Shown here: positions 20,553 through 30,552 of the stretch, one piece after another | Position numbering within the stretch: position 1 is the first letter of the stretch | Layout: each line of letters starts with the position of its first letter | NCBI RefSeq assembly: GCF_900156405.1 | Contig: NZ_FTNN01000006.1 | Location: 124,001-188,000 of the forward strand | DNA: 64,000 nt | From: Shewanella morhuae | GTDB taxonomy: Bacteria > Pseudomonadota > Gammaproteobacteria > Enterobacterales > Shewanellaceae | Direction: 5' to 3' | Program-made: the position numbers and the translations under genes | Notes under the pieces: model-generated | Told to the model about the DNA's origin: nothing | The model's database searches: none | What the model saw: only the letters and a program-made list of their open reading frames with translations

Positions 20553-21821
20553 ATGGCAACGGCAACCACGGGCAGAAAGCCTCGTGCTAAAAAATCAGAT
20601 AAAAATATCCCGCCTAAAATCTATATCTTCGAATGGAAAGGCATTAATCGCGACGGTAAAAGAATATCCGGTGAACTAAAGGGCGCTGTTGCGGCTGAAA
20701 TTCGCAGCCAGCTTAAATCACAAGGGGTTATCCCTAAAAGCGTACGTAAGCAATCTTCCCCCTTATTTCAATTAGGCAACGCTAACATATCTCCGATGGA
20801 TATCGCCATGATGACCCGCCAAGTTGCGACTATGCTCGCAGCGGGCGTGCCCTTGGTGACCACCATTGAACTGCTTGGTCGTGGCCATGAAAAAGCCAAA
20901 ATGCGTGAGCTATTGAGGACTATCCTCACTGAAATCCAATCGGGCATTCCCTTATCCGATGCCCTGCGCCCCCATAGGCGCTACTTTGATGAACTCTATG
21001 TTGACTTAGTGGCCGCAGGTGAACACTCAGGCTCATTAGATTTAGTGTTTGATCGCGTAGCGACCTACAAAGAAAAAACCGAAGCACTTAAATCTAAAAT
21101 TAAAAAAGCCATGTTTTATCCCGCGGCTGTGGTCATAGTAGCTATATTAGTAACCTCGTTATTACTACTTTTTGTAGTACCACAATTTGAGGATATTTTT
21201 AAAGGCTTTGGCGCAGAACTGCCAGCCTTTACTCAGCTCATTATTGGTATTTCGCGATGGATGCAGGCCGCTTGGTATATCATATTGGCGGCTGTTGTGT
21301 TGGCGATATGGCTATTTGTAAGGGCCCATAGAAACTCACAAATGGTGCGCGATAGAGTCGATGAAATTATTCTTAAAATTCCCGTTATTGGTAATATTTT
21401 ACATAAAGCGGCCATGGCGCGCTTTGCCCGTACCTTAGCCACTACCTTTGCCGCAGGTGTGCCCCTAATTGATGGTTTAGAATCTGCTGCGGGCGCATCG
21501 GGTAATGCGGTTTATCGCAAAGCGATATTAAAAATTCGCCAAGAAGTAATGGCGGGGATGCAGATGAACGTTGCGATGCAAACCACGGGGCTATTCCCCG
21601 ATATGATGGTGCAAATGGTGATGATCGGTGAAGAATCAGGCTCCTTAGATAACATGCTAAATAAAGTTGCCAACATTTATGAGATGCAAGTTGATGATGC
21701 CGTGGATGGTTTATCCAGCTTGATAGAGCCTGTGATGATGGTGGTAATTGGTACACTGGTAGGTGGCTTAATTGTTGGTATGTATCTGCCTATCTTCCAA
21801 ATGGGAAATATCGTAGGCTAG
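20553..21821 (+). CDS. pilC: Type IV pilus inner-membrane platform protein
   Basis: 422 aa with a Lys/Arg-rich N-terminus and two T2SSF domains, each with a helical cytoplasmic half and hydrophobic helices (about 190-215, 235-255 and 385-410). The second domain repeats the MMVQMVMIGEESGSLDNML pattern of the first (VDLVAAGEHSGSLDLVF). It forms the platform that transmits PilB motion to pilin assembly. The 177-bp gap from pilB holds nothing recognisable. Confidence 0.96.
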   Translation: MATATTGRKPRAKKSDKNIPPKIYIFEWKGINRDGKRISGELKGAVAAEIRSQLKSQGVIPKSVRKQSSPLFQLGNANISPMDIAMMTRQVATMLAAGVPLVTTIELLGRGHEKAKMRELLRTILTEIQSGIPLSDALRPHRRYFDELYVDLVAAGEHSGSLDLVFDRVATYKEKTEALKSKIKKAMFYPAAVVIVAILVTSLLLLFVVPQFEDIFKGFGAELPAFTQLIIGISRWMQAAWYIILAAVVLAIWLFVRAHRNSQMVRDRVDEIILKIPVIGNILHKAAMARFARTLATTFAAGVPLIDGLESAAGASGNAVYRKAILKIRQEVMAGMQMNVAMQTTGLFPDMMVQMVMIGEESGSLDNMLNKVANIYEMQVDDAVDGLSSLIEPVMMVVIGTLVGGLIVGMYLPIFQMGNIVG

Positions 21822-21864
21822 CGCCTCGCTTTAATTGCAGCAATTTTAATAATAAGAACCGTTA

Positions 21865-22791
21865 ATGAATGAATTTATCTCTCTTTTTAGCCAATCTCTA
21901 AACCAGAACCCTTGGCTATTTATTACTTTAAGCTTTATTTTTGCCGCCACCATTGGCAGTTTTTTAAACGTGGTAATCCATCGCTTTCCGGTGATGATGA
22001 AGCGCGAATGGCAGCAGGAATGTAACCAGTATTTGCAGGAGTATCACGCCGATATCGTTACGCAAATCGGCATTGATAAACTTAATAAACCTATCGATAG
22101 TTTCCCCGATAAATATAATCTGGTTGTGCCAGGCTCGGCCTGCCCTAAGTGTAAAACGGCTATCAAACCTTGGCATAATTTACCCATTTTAGGCTGGCTA
22201 TTGCTAAAAGGTAAATGCGCAGCTTGCAAAGCGCCAATCTCTGCCCGTTACCCCATTGTTGAGTTAATCACAGGTTTATTGGTAGCAATACTCGCTTGGC
22301 ATTTTGGCCCAAGCTGGCAATTTGTGTTTGCTAGCATACTCACCTTTGTACTGGTAGCGCTCACGGGGATTGACCTTGATGAGATGCTACTTCCTGACCA
22401 AATGACCTTGCCCTTGCTTTGGCTAGGTTTAATTATTAATTTAAATCATACCTTTGCCAGCCCAACCGATGCCATTATTGGCGCAGCGGTAGGTTATTTA
22501 AGTTTATGGTCTATTTTTTGGTTATTTAAAATAATCACGGGTAAAGAAGGTATGGGCTACGGCGACTTTAAGTTGTTGGCCGTATTCGGAGCTTGGTTAG
22601 GTTGGCAAATGCTGCCGCTGGTGATTTTACTCTCGTCCCTTGTCGGCGCTGTTGTTGGCGTGACTATGATTGTCAGCAAACGCCTCAAGCAAGGAAACCC
22701 TATCCCATTTGGCCCTTATATTGCGGCGGCGGGTTGGATAGCACTGCTCTTTGGTCAACAAATTGTTGATTGGTATTTAGGAACCCTATAG
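21865..22791 (+). CDS. pilD: Prepilin leader peptidase / N-methyltransferase
   Basis: 308 aa. N-terminal membrane segment, then a cytoplasmic domain with two CxxC pairs (CPKC about 93 and CAAC about 117) that bind zinc in PilD/GspO. A chain of hydrophobic helices follows, with the two active-site aspartates of the GxGD-type peptidase (in GIDLDE about 168 and GMGYGDFKLL about 231). It cleaves the PilA leader after Gly and methylates the new Phe. Its TAG stop is the first base group of a palindromic element. Confidence 0.96.
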   Translation: MNEFISLFSQSLNQNPWLFITLSFIFAATIGSFLNVVIHRFPVMMKREWQQECNQYLQEYHADIVTQIGIDKLNKPIDSFPDKYNLVVPGSACPKCKTAIKPWHNLPILGWLLLKGKCAACKAPISARYPIVELITGLLVAILAWHFGPSWQFVFASILTFVLVALTGIDLDEMLLPDQMTLPLLWLGLIINLNHTFASPTDAIIGAAVGYLSLWSIFWLFKIITGKEGMGYGDFKLLAVFGAWLGWQMLPLVILLSSLVGAVVGVTMIVSKRLKQGNPIPFGPYIAAAGWIALLFGQQIVDWYLGTL

Positions 22792-22909
22792 AGCGGACTT
22801 CGCCCTTCTCGGGTGCTGCAAAAAACGCAGCGGCTAGAAAATGTAGAACGGGCTTTGCCCTTATAAATACTCGCAGGACAAAGTCCTGCCTTAGCAGCGA
22901 AGCGCTCTA
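22789..22909. repeat. Palindromic intergenic element between pilD and coaE
   Basis: The outer ends form an imperfect inverted repeat (TAGAGCGGACTTCGC with GCGAAGCGCTCTA). Inside are three smaller hairpins: GCTGC/GCAGC, GGGC-TTT-GCCC and GCAGGAC-AAA-GTCCTGC. No ORF. It starts at the pilD stop codon. It has the look of a dispersed intergenic palindromic repeat, but no second copy is present in this window. Confidence 0.6.
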
Positions 22910-22953
22910 GCTCCTAGTAGAGATGCGTCCTTCTTGGCTTTTAAGAGAAAGTT

Positions 22954-23571
22954 ATGTCCAAATTTATTGTTGGTTTAACGGGTGGGATTGGTAGCGGTAA
23001 AACGACTGTCGCCAATTTATTTGCCGCACAAGGGATTACCTTAGTCGACGCCGATATCGTTGCCCGTGACGTTGTCGCTCAAGGTTCTGTCGGACTTAAA
23101 GCGATTGAGGCCCATTTTGGCGCTGAGATATTAACCCCAGAGGGCGATCTCGACCGCGCCAAACTGCGACAACAAATATTTAATCATCCAGACGAACGTG
23201 AATGGTTAAACCAATTACTCCATCCGATGATCCGCGCAGAAATGCTCGCTCAAGTCGAAAAAGCCACCTCAGCCTACGTAATTATGGTAGTGCCCTTGCT
23301 ATTTGAGAATGGGTTAGATAGGTTAGTCAATCGGACTTTAGTGGTGGATATTTCACCTGAGTTACAAGTCAACCGTACTGTAAAACGGGACAATGTTGAT
23401 GTGTCGCAAGTTAATAACATCATCAATAGTCAGTGTAGTCGTAGCGAAAAGCTCGCTAAAGCCGATGATATTATTGATAATCAGGGAGAGATATCCAGCT
23501 TAAAACGACAGGTGCTCGCCTTGCATCAGCATTATTTACAATTATCGGGTAATGATAACGCCTATGACTGA
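22954..23571 (+). CDS. coaE: Dephospho-CoA kinase
   Basis: 205 aa with P-loop GGIGSGKTT (10-18) and the DADIVARDV substrate motif shortly after. It catalyses the last step of coenzyme A synthesis. AGAGAAAG lies before the ATG. The end overlaps the zapD start by 8 bases, so the two are translationally coupled. Confidence 0.96.
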   Translation: MSKFIVGLTGGIGSGKTTVANLFAAQGITLVDADIVARDVVAQGSVGLKAIEAHFGAEILTPEGDLDRAKLRQQIFNHPDEREWLNQLLHPMIRAEMLAQVEKATSAYVIMVVPLLFENGLDRLVNRTLVVDISPELQVNRTVKRDNVDVSQVNNIINSQCSRSEKLAKADDIIDNQGEISSLKRQVLALHQHYLQLSGNDNAYD

Positions 23572-24298
23572 ATTAGTTTACGAACAGCCCTTAAACGAGA
23601 AAATTCGTAGCTACTTGCGGCTTGAATATCTCGATAAGCAGCTGCAAAGTAACCTAAGCCACGACCACCAACATCGCTGTTTTTATCCGCTGTTTTCCCT
23701 GTGTGAATTATCTGAACGCTGTGATTACCGCAATGAAATATTAAAAGACATTGAGCGGCACTTGCTGCAACTCAATAAATGGCAAGAGTTAGACAGCGCC
23801 GACCACCAGCAAATTAATATTTATATCAACGCCCTCACCCAAGCTCGCGAACATCTACAAAAACCTGAACGCTTTGGCAGCCAATTAAAACAAGACCGCT
23901 TTATCTCGGCACTACGACAACGTTTTGGCATGCCAGGCGCTTGCTGTAATTTCGACCTACCGCAATTACATTTTTGGCTCTCCAAGCCATGGGAAGAAAA
24001 ACAGCAGGATTATCGCGCTTGGATAGCGCATTTTGAGCCTTTACTCACACCCATAGCACTATTACTGCAATTAACTCGTAGCACCGCCCATTATGACAAT
24101 GCCATTGCCCATGCAGGCTTTTATCAAGGCGACAGCGCCCAAGCGCTCGCCTTAGTGCGGGTTAAAGTCAATGCAGCCCACGGTTGCTACCCTACGATTA
24201 GCGGCCATAAAAACCGTTTTGCCATCCATTTTGTGCAGTTTGAACATCAACGCCACTCTGACCGTTCGATTGATTTCCTACTGGCTACCTGTGCATGA
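23564..24298 (+). CDS. zapD: Cell division protein ZapD (YacF, DUF1342)
   Basis: 244 aa from MTELVYEQPLNEKIR. An in-frame ATG 12 bases upstream is possible, but the chosen start matches the E. coli protein, which begins MQTQVLFEHPLNEKMR. The protein is mostly helical with a short beta domain and is known to bundle FtsZ filaments. Lies between coaE and yacG as in E. coli. Confidence 0.93.
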   Translation: MTELVYEQPLNEKIRSYLRLEYLDKQLQSNLSHDHQHRCFYPLFSLCELSERCDYRNEILKDIERHLLQLNKWQELDSADHQQINIYINALTQAREHLQKPERFGSQLKQDRFISALRQRFGMPGACCNFDLPQLHFWLSKPWEEKQQDYRAWIAHFEPLLTPIALLLQLTRSTAHYDNAIAHAGFYQGDSAQALALVRVKVNAAHGCYPTISGHKNRFAIHFVQFEHQRHSDRSIDFLLATCA

Positions 24299-24388
24299 AG
24301 CCTTTACACTAACGGCCTGAAAAATATTCGTTTGGATACGCATCATTGCGGTAACCCCAGAGAATAGCCGTAAACCAAGAGAGCCATT

Positions 24389-24598
24389 ATGCCATTAACT
24401 GTTAACTGCCCGATTTGTAAAACTGCCGTTGAATGGGTACCACAATCGGCCTTTAAACCCTTTTGTAGCGAACGCTGTAAGCTAATTGATCTCGGCGATT
24501 GGGCTTCAGAAAAACATGTTATTCCGGTTAAAGCAGAATTTGATCCCGAGGCATTTGATGAGTTCGATCTCGATGAAGGCGACTTTTTCAAAGAATAA
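24389..24598 (+). CDS. yacG: DNA gyrase inhibitor YacG, zinc-binding
   Basis: 69 aa. The treble-clef zinc site is formed by CPIC (7-10) and CSERC (about 29-33), followed by [15 protein letters not shown], all conserved in YacG. The tail is acidic ([20 protein letters not shown]). In E. coli YacG binds the C-terminal region of GyrB and blocks DNA binding. The gene keeps its usual place after zapD. Confidence 0.93.
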   Translation: MPLTVNCPICKTAVEWVPQSAFKPFCSERCKLIDLGDWASEKHVIPVKAEFDPEAFDEFDLDEGDFFKE

Positions 24599-24677
24599 TT
24601 TGTAGCATGATGCAGCGACACTCAGCTTAAATCCTCACTGTGATGACTTTTCCACCCCTAATCAATAGACAAACATT

Positions 24678-25070
24678 ATGACTAAGCGCATCCATGTGGC
24701 CGTAGGTATTATTACTAATTCGGCCGGTGAAATACTGTTAGCAAAACGACCAGAGCATTTACATCAAGGTGGCAAATGGGAGTTCCCGGGCGGAAAAGTT
24801 GAAGCGGGAGAAACCGTTACGCAGGCGCTAACACGTGAATTAAAAGAAGAAGTGGCTCTGGACGTCACAGATAGCCGCCCCTTTATGGCGCTGAGCTTTG
24901 ATTATCCCGATAAACAAGTGCTACTTGATATCCATTTGGTTACCGAGTTTAACGGCATAGCCCAAGGGCTAGAAGGTCAACTCATTGCTTGGGTGACTAA
25001 AGCCGATTTAATAAAATACAACTTCCCCGATGCTAATAAGCCGATTCTAGAAAAGCTTCTCGCACTCTAA
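24678..25070 (+). CDS. mutT: 8-oxo-dGTP diphosphatase
   Basis: 130 aa with a Nudix box beginning GGKVEAGETV and ending RELKEEVAL. All catalytic glutamates are present, but the Gly normally found two residues after the EE pair is Ala (EEVAL instead of EEVGI). It removes oxidised dGTP from the nucleotide pool. Position after yacG is as in E. coli. Other Nudix hydrolases with similar boxes cannot be fully excluded, but length and neighbours fit MutT. Confidence 0.9.
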   Translation: MTKRIHVAVGIITNSAGEILLAKRPEHLHQGGKWEFPGGKVEAGETVTQALTRELKEEVALDVTDSRPFMALSFDYPDKQVLLDIHLVTEFNGIAQGLEGQLIAWVTKADLIKYNFPDANKPILEKLLAL

Positions 25071-25282
25071 TCTGTAGAGTAATCAGCACTGCAGAAGTAA
25101 ACTCAAGTGCGCGACCACATAGCCACTGCGCCCTCTATAGAGCTACGTGACTAAGCCAGTTGGTGAGTTTATATAAGTAATGCGTGATCTTGCTTGCAGC
25201 AAATTAATAATCGGCTTTTATCACATAGAGAATAATGTTTGAATCAAATCTCATTCTTTCTCTTCGATTTTAAGGGCGCATC

Positions 25283-25819
25283 ATGCACAATAACATTAAG
25301 GCATTTATAGCCACTACCGCCTTGTTTTTTAGTTGTCAGGTACTTGCCAACGGTGGCTGTGGATTTGAAGAACAACAACAAGGTTTAATTGCCACCTGCA
25401 GTGAGGAGAAACAAGAAGTGATATTAACTGGCGTAGTAGAAGCACAACATTTAGTCACAGATCTTAATGAGTTTGCCGACGGCTATAAAAGCTATCAAGT
25501 CGATACTGCAGCCATTGCCCCGCTAAAAACCGTTACCGAACCGACTGAGATTATTGTAATCATTGGTACTTGGTGCCCAGATTGTCACCGTGAAACACCG
25601 CGCTTTATCCGTATCATGGAAGAAGTCGCTAATCCCAATATTAAAGTGACTTATATTGGTGTCGATCACAGCAAACAAGATCCTCAAGGTTTGGCGGCTA
25701 AATACGAATTCACTCGTATCCCAACCTTTATTGTGCTGCAGCAAGGCAAAGAAATTGGTCGCATTGTAGAGCGTCCAACCGTTTCCTTAGAAAAAGATTT
25801 AGCTGAAATTGTAAAATAA
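25283..25819 (+). CDS. Periplasmic thioredoxin-fold protein with CPDC active site
   Basis: 178 aa. A signal peptide (about 1-22, ending VLANG) is followed by a short Cys-containing region (CGFEEQQQGLIATC) and a thioredoxin fold with active-site GTWCPDCHRETP (about residues 95-106) and the cis-proline in FTRIPTF. The CPDC pair differs from the CGPC of thioredoxin and from CPHC of DsbA, so its redox role is unclear. It is a single gene bounded by a hairpin terminator. Confidence 0.8.
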   Translation: MHNNIKAFIATTALFFSCQVLANGGCGFEEQQQGLIATCSEEKQEVILTGVVEAQHLVTDLNEFADGYKSYQVDTAAIAPLKTVTEPTEIIVIIGTWCPDCHRETPRFIRIMEEVANPNIKVTYIGVDHSKQDPQGLAAKYEFTRIPTFIVLQQGKEIGRIVERPTVSLEKDLAEIVK

Positions 25820-25838
25820 TCAACTCAGTAAAAACAAC

Positions 25839-25859
25839 AAAGGCCGCTATGCGGCCTTT
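25839..25859. terminator. Bidirectional terminator between the thioredoxin-like gene and gppA
   Basis: AAAGGCCGC-TAT-GCGGCCTTT, a 9-bp stem between two converging genes, with A-rich and T-rich flanks on either side. Confidence 0.75.
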
Positions 25860-25877
25860 AATATTTTATCCATCAGG

Positions 25878-26804
25878 CTAGTTAGCCTCGTCAATAATCC
25901 GCTGAGCTAACATTACCAATACCCCTTCACGCAATGCCCCGCCCGATAAAGCTAACTGTTCAATACCCAATAACTCAAACAAAGCCAATAAGATAGCGAC
26001 ACCTGCGGTAAAAGTTGGTGCCCGTTCACTGCAAAGCCCTAAAATACCTGTTAGGCCAATATCATCTTGGATAAGAATTTCAGCCTTTAGCTGATGTAAC
26101 ACATCAAGGGTTATCGTCTCAGACAAACCACGGTGAAGTAGCACTTCGACCACAGATTGCACCGCACCAGAAGCCCCCACAACACAGTGCCAACCGAGAT
26201 CGCGTAAAGTATGCCTATGCTCAGCTAGTGTTGTTAACACCTGCTGTTTAGCATCATCAAAATCAAGCTGTTGCAACGGCATACTACTGAAAAACTGGCG
26301 GTTATAAGTTACGCTACCAAAAGGTAAACTGGTTTTGAACAATACTTGCTGCCCATCACCAATAATAAACTCAGTACTTGCGCCGCCAATATCAATCACT
26401 AAACGTCGGCCATGACCGCGAGTCGTTGCCACCATACCTTGATAGATAAGCTCAGCTTCACGCATACCAGAGATAATTTCGATCGGATGACCAAGCAGTG
26501 GTAATGCACGTCGATTAAACTCATCGGCATTACTAACATTACGTAGAGTCGCGGTGGCAATCACTGCGACATGATTTGCCTCTATCTTATGTTGCACTAA
26601 CATCTGGGCAAACATGCTCAAACAGTCGAGACCGCGTTGCATCACGTCATGGCTTAATAAGCCATCATCGCCAATGCCTTCGGCAAGCCTCACTTTTCGT
26701 TTATATTTCGCAATAATATGTGGCTGATCACCACGGGTTCTGGCGATCAGCATATTAAAACTATTTGAGCCTAATGTTATGGCTGCATAAGCGGGTGTTG
26801 GCAT
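25878..26804 (-). CDS. Ppx/GppA-family phosphatase, short form
   Basis: 308 aa, while E. coli GppA and Ppx are about 500 aa. The actin-like ATPase fold is complete: phosphate loop LGSNSFNML (N-terminal), IDIGGAST (about 140) and LSGGALREGVL near the C-terminus. The HD-like C-terminal domains of full-length Ppx/GppA are missing. The family hydrolyses polyphosphate or pppGpp. It starts immediately after the rhlB stop (TAA ATG), so it is the second gene of an rhlB operon; E. coli also pairs rhlB and gppA. The GppA role is inferred from context. Confidence 0.82.
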   Translation of the reverse strand: MPTPAYAAITLGSNSFNMLIARTRGDQPHIIAKYKRKVRLAEGIGDDGLLSHDVMQRGLDCLSMFAQMLVQHKIEANHVAVIATATLRNVSNADEFNRRALPLLGHPIEIISGMREAELIYQGMVATTRGHGRRLVIDIGGASTEFIIGDGQQVLFKTSLPFGSVTYNRQFFSSMPLQQLDFDDAKQQVLTTLAEHRHTLRDLGWHCVVGASGAVQSVVEVLLHRGLSETITLDVLHQLKAEILIQDDIGLTGILGLCSERAPTFTAGVAILLALFELLGIEQLALSGGALREGVLVMLAQRIIDEAN

Positions 26805-28121
26805 TTACGAATGTCTACGAGTCCTGTCATGACGAGGAGGACGCGTCCCGCTCCGTGGCGCACCAGGACGACCTGTTCCTGAACGATCACGCAAATTACG
26901 AGTGCCGCTAGGATGCTTACGGTGGATTTTTGCAGGAGTGGGTATATCGGCCAGCAAAGCGTCAGCGTCGTAATTGCTCACTGGAATCGAATGATTAATA
27001 TAGCTTTCGATAGCTGGCAAGTTCAACGCATATTCTTCACAGGCAAAACTTATCGACATGCCTTTATTGCCCGCACGACCAGTACGACCAATACGGTGTA
27101 CATAATCTTCGCAATCATCAGGTAAATCATAGTTATACACATGTGATACGTCAGAGATATGTAAACCACGCGCAGCAACATCGGTCGCCACTAATATGTC
27201 TAACTGACCACTGGTAAATTGCTCAAGAATACGGATACGTTTCTTTTGTGGTACATCACCGGTCAATAACCCCACGCGATGACCATCACCTTCAAGCCAT
27301 GACCAAAGCGTTTCACAGCTGTGCTTAGTGTTGGAGAAAACAATGGCTTTTTCTGGCCAATCTTCTTCAATTAAGGTCAACAGTAAACGCATTTTGTGTT
27401 CTTGCGAAGGATAGAAGATTTCTTCTTTAATATTTTTAGAGGTTTTTTCTTCAGGCTCGATTTCAACCTTAACCGGCTCGTTCATATGATCATAAGCCAG
27501 CTCTTGCACTTTCATCGACAAGGTTGCTGAAAATAGCATATTCAGACGTTGATTAGCCTCTGGCATACGTCTAAACAAGAAACGGATATCTTTGATAAAC
27601 CCCAGATCGAACATACGATCAGCTTCATCTAATACCACGGCCTGAATTGAATTTAAGCCAATAATGCCTTGGCGAACGTAATCAATAATACGGCCAGTGG
27701 TGCCAATCAAGATATCAACACCTTGATCCAACACTTTACGCTGCACGTCGTAACTTTCACCGCCGTAAACAATACCCACCTTTAAGTGTGTGTGTTTAGC
27801 GAGTAAAATAGCGTCTTTAGCAATTTGAATCGCTAATTCGCGAGTCGGGGCCATTATGATGGCGCGAGGCTGATTTATCAGTCGACCTTCAGGAATGGGC
27901 ATAGATAGCAAGTGGTTAAACGTGGCGACCAAAAAGGCCATTGTCTTGCCTGTGCCCGTTTGTGCTTGACCAGCGATATCTTTCGATTGAAGTAATACAG
28001 GTAGTGATAACGCCTGAATCGGCGTACAAAATTCGAAGCCGTTCTCGGCAAGAGCCTGTTTAACCTCAGGATGTAGAGGTAGGTCGGCAAACCTTTGGGT
28101 AGATAGATGTGTTTCGCTCAT
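26805..28121 (-). CDS. rhlB: ATP-dependent RNA helicase RhlB
   Basis: 438 aa. DEAD-box motifs in order: [10 protein letters not shown] / Q motif (FCTPIQ), Walker [32 protein letters not shown] and [10 protein letters not shown]. The C-terminal tail is rich in Arg, Gly and Pro, as in RhlB, and contacts RNA. It unwinds RNA for the degradosome. It is divergent from trxA, 154 bp away, which is the standard rhlB-trxA-rho arrangement. Confidence 0.95.
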   Translation of the reverse strand: MSETHLSTQRFADLPLHPEVKQALAENGFEFCTPIQALSLPVLLQSKDIAGQAQTGTGKTMAFLVATFNHLLSMPIPEGRLINQPRAIIMAPTRELAIQIAKDAILLAKHTHLKVGIVYGGESYDVQRKVLDQGVDILIGTTGRIIDYVRQGIIGLNSIQAVVLDEADRMFDLGFIKDIRFLFRRMPEANQRLNMLFSATLSMKVQELAYDHMNEPVKVEIEPEEKTSKNIKEEIFYPSQEHKMRLLLTLIEEDWPEKAIVFSNTKHSCETLWSWLEGDGHRVGLLTGDVPQKKRIRILEQFTSGQLDILVATDVAARGLHISDVSHVYNYDLPDDCEDYVHRIGRTGRAGNKGMSISFACEEYALNLPAIESYINHSIPVSNYDADALLADIPTPAKIHRKHPSGTRNLRDRSGTGRPGAPRSGTRPPRHDRTRRHS

Positions 28122-28275
28122 AGCGCAAGCTTACCTGTTGAGGTTGCAATAAGATACTCGATCGTTTGAAATAGCCACATTGTAAAAAAAGGTAACTTGA
28201 AAAGCTATTTTTCAACCCCAATATACATGGTAAGCCATTAACAAACCAGCAATGGCAGCCAAACTGGAGAACATC

Positions 28276-28602
28276 ATGAGCGATAAAATTATATACCTGA
28301 GTGACGACAGCTTCGAAAGCGACGTATTAAAGTCTGATTTGCCAGTATTGGTAGACTTCTGGGCCGAGTGGTGTGGTCCTTGTAAAATGATCGCTCCAAT
28401 TTTAGACGATGTGTCTGAAGAATATGCAGGTCGCCTGACTATCGCTAAATTGAACGTTGACCAAAACAATGTTTCTCCTGCGAAATATGGCGTCCGTGGC
28501 ATTCCAACATTACTGCTATTCAAGAACGGTGAATTAGCGGCGACTAAAGTTGGCGCGCTATCAAAAACACAATTGAAAGAGTTTATTGACGCGCAAATCT
28601 AA
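28276..28602 (+). CDS. trxA: Thioredoxin 1
   Basis: 108 aa from ATG 28,276, which has GGAG 9 bases upstream; an ATG 24 bases earlier gives only a non-conserved extension. Active site [10 protein letters not shown] and cis-Pro in GIPTLLLF are intact. Cytoplasmic disulfide reductase. Located between rhlB and rho, as in E. coli. Confidence 0.97.
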   Translation: MSDKIIYLSDDSFESDVLKSDLPVLVDFWAEWCGPCKMIAPILDDVSEEYAGRLTIAKLNVDQNNVSPAKYGVRGIPTLLLFKNGELAATKVGALSKTQLKEFIDAQI

Positions 28603-28810
28603 TTTAATCGCGTAATGAGTGACCTCCGGCACAGGCAATAAATTAATTGTGTCGGAATCTCCCTAAATTTCTGGACGCCCCGCTTTGTTAGTGCTACTTT
28701 AATAACCAGATTCTTTCTAATAACCTCTTTCTCGCTCGTCAATCACTATTCTGAATTACATCCTTACTGATTGAGCGGTAAGCTTTGTCGCGTAACACAA
28801 GACCCCCAAA

Positions 28811-30076
28811 ATGAACTTAACTGAATTAAAAGACACGCCGATTTCTGACCTAGTCTTACTAGCTGAAAATATGAAGCTCGAAAATATGGCCCGCGCTCGT
28901 AAGCAGGACATCATTTTCTCAATCCTTAAAGCCCACGCAAAAAGTGGAGAAGACATTTTCGGCGGCGGAGTATTAGAAATACTCCAAGACGGCTTCGGCT
29001 TCTTACGCAGCTCAGACGGTTCTTATTTAGCTGGCCCAGACGACATTTATGTCTCGCCAAGCCAAATTCGCCGCTTTAACATGCGCACGGGTGATACCAT
29101 TTTTGGTAAAATACGCCCACCAAAAGAAGGCGAGCGTTATTTTGCCCTATTGAAAGTCAACGAAGTTAACTTCGATAAACCTGAAAACTCTCGTAATAAA
29201 ATCCTCTTTGAAAACTTAACGCCACTCCACGCAGAAGAACGTATGCGTATGGAGCGCGGTAACGGCTCAACAGAAGATATTACGGCACGTATTCTGGATT
29301 TATGCTCACCGATTGGTAAAGGTCAACGTGGTTTGATTGTTGCACCACCAAAAGCCGGTAAAACCCTATTACTTCAAGGTATTGCTCAAAGCATCAGCTA
29401 CAACAACCCAGAAGTAGTGTTGATGGTATTACTGATTGATGAACGCCCAGAAGAAGTAACTGAGATGCAGCGCCTTGTTAAGGGTGAAGTTATCGCATCA
29501 ACCTTCGATGAGCCAGCCAGCCGCCACGTTCAAGTTGCCGAAATGGTGATTGAAAAAGCAAAACGCTTGGTTGAACACAAGAAAGACGTAGTTATCTTAC
29601 TCGACTCTATTACTCGTCTGGCCCGTGCCTATAACACAGTCATCCCGTCATCGGGCAAAGTGTTAACTGGTGGTGTCGATGCTAACGCCCTGCACCGTCC
29701 AAAACGCTTCTTTGGTGCAGCACGTAACATCGAACACGGCGGCAGCTTGACCATTATCGCTACTGCGTTGGTCGATACGGGTTCGAAGATGGACGAAGTG
29801 ATCTACGAAGAATTTAAAGGTACAGGTAACCAAGAGCTACATTTGTCACGTAAGGCGGCAGAAAAGCGTGTGTTCCCAGCCATTGATTTCAATCGCAGCG
29901 GTACGCGTCGTGAAGAAAAACTGACGACGCAAGATGAACTGCAAAAAATGTGGATCCTGCGTAAGATTTTACATCCTATGGATGAAGTCAGCGCAATGGA
30001 ATTCTTAATCGACAAATTGGCGATGACCAAAACTAACGAAGAATTCTTCACTGCGATGAAACGCTCTAAGTCTTAG
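28811..30076 (+). CDS. rho: Transcription termination factor Rho
   Basis: 421 aa, the standard length. N-terminal helical and cold-shock-like RNA-binding domain ([18 protein letters not shown]), then the ATPase with P-loop APPKAGKT (about 178-185), Walker [11 protein letters not shown] and the Q/R loops ([20 protein letters not shown]). Hexameric RNA helicase that ends transcription. The 208-bp leader after trxA has no gene; in E. coli the rho leader is an autoregulation site. Confidence 0.98.
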   Translation: MNLTELKDTPISDLVLLAENMKLENMARARKQDIIFSILKAHAKSGEDIFGGGVLEILQDGFGFLRSSDGSYLAGPDDIYVSPSQIRRFNMRTGDTIFGKIRPPKEGERYFALLKVNEVNFDKPENSRNKILFENLTPLHAEERMRMERGNGSTEDITARILDLCSPIGKGQRGLIVAPPKAGKTLLLQGIAQSISYNNPEVVLMVLLIDERPEEVTEMQRLVKGEVIASTFDEPASRHVQVAEMVIEKAKRLVEHKKDVVILLDSITRLARAYNTVIPSSGKVLTGGVDANALHRPKRFFGAARNIEHGGSLTIIATALVDTGSKMDEVIYEEFKGTGNQELHLSRKAAEKRVFPAIDFNRSGTRREEKLTTQDELQKMWILRKILHPMDEVSAMEFLIDKLAMTKTNEEFFTAMKRSKS

Positions 30077-30110
30077 GCTCGCACTAAAGCTTAGTTCGAA
30101 GCATCAATCT

Positions 30111-30133
30111 AAAAGCCGCATAATGCGGCTTTT
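30111..30133 (+). terminator. Rho-independent terminator after rho
   Basis: AAAAGCCGCA-TAA-TGCGGCTTTT with a further T run, 35 bases past the rho stop. Confidence 0.85.
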
Positions 30134-30441
30134 TTGTTAGCAACGCTTTTCACTCCAAAAATTTATTGAACTCCCCCACAATGGCTTGATTAATATCTCA
30201 CTTAAATCTCACTCAATCATTGCCAAAACTTGATCTCCCCACCAAGGTGCTACTCGCAGCACCGCATATAACATAAACAATATACGGCACGGCAATTGCT
30301 GCCATATGATTAGCATCAAAAAACGAATTAACTGTTTCATTTATAGATATAACACACTGAAATACATTGGTTAACTTGTCTTACCTTTGTTTGTTTTTAA
30401 CGTTGCTTTTGTGATCATCTTCTAAGAGTTGCACTCTGTCT

Positions 30442-30457
30442 GGTGAGTTAGCTCACG
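30442..30457 (+). promoter_or_regulatory. CRP-like site upstream of frdCAB
   Basis: The 16-mer GGTGAGTTAGCTCACG has the GTGA-N6-TCAC core of a CRP site and is a near-perfect palindrome, 96 bases before the frdC ATG. CRP controls anaerobic respiration genes in Shewanella. The 476-bp gap between rho and frdC otherwise holds only the rho terminator and AT-rich DNA. Confidence 0.6.
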
Positions 30458-30552
30458 CTTTAAATCTGTGCTGCTGACCACTGATTTACGTTACTGCTAT
30501 CGTGTAAGTTGCCAAGCAGTGCCCAACGATAAATGACATAGGTGGAACCAAA

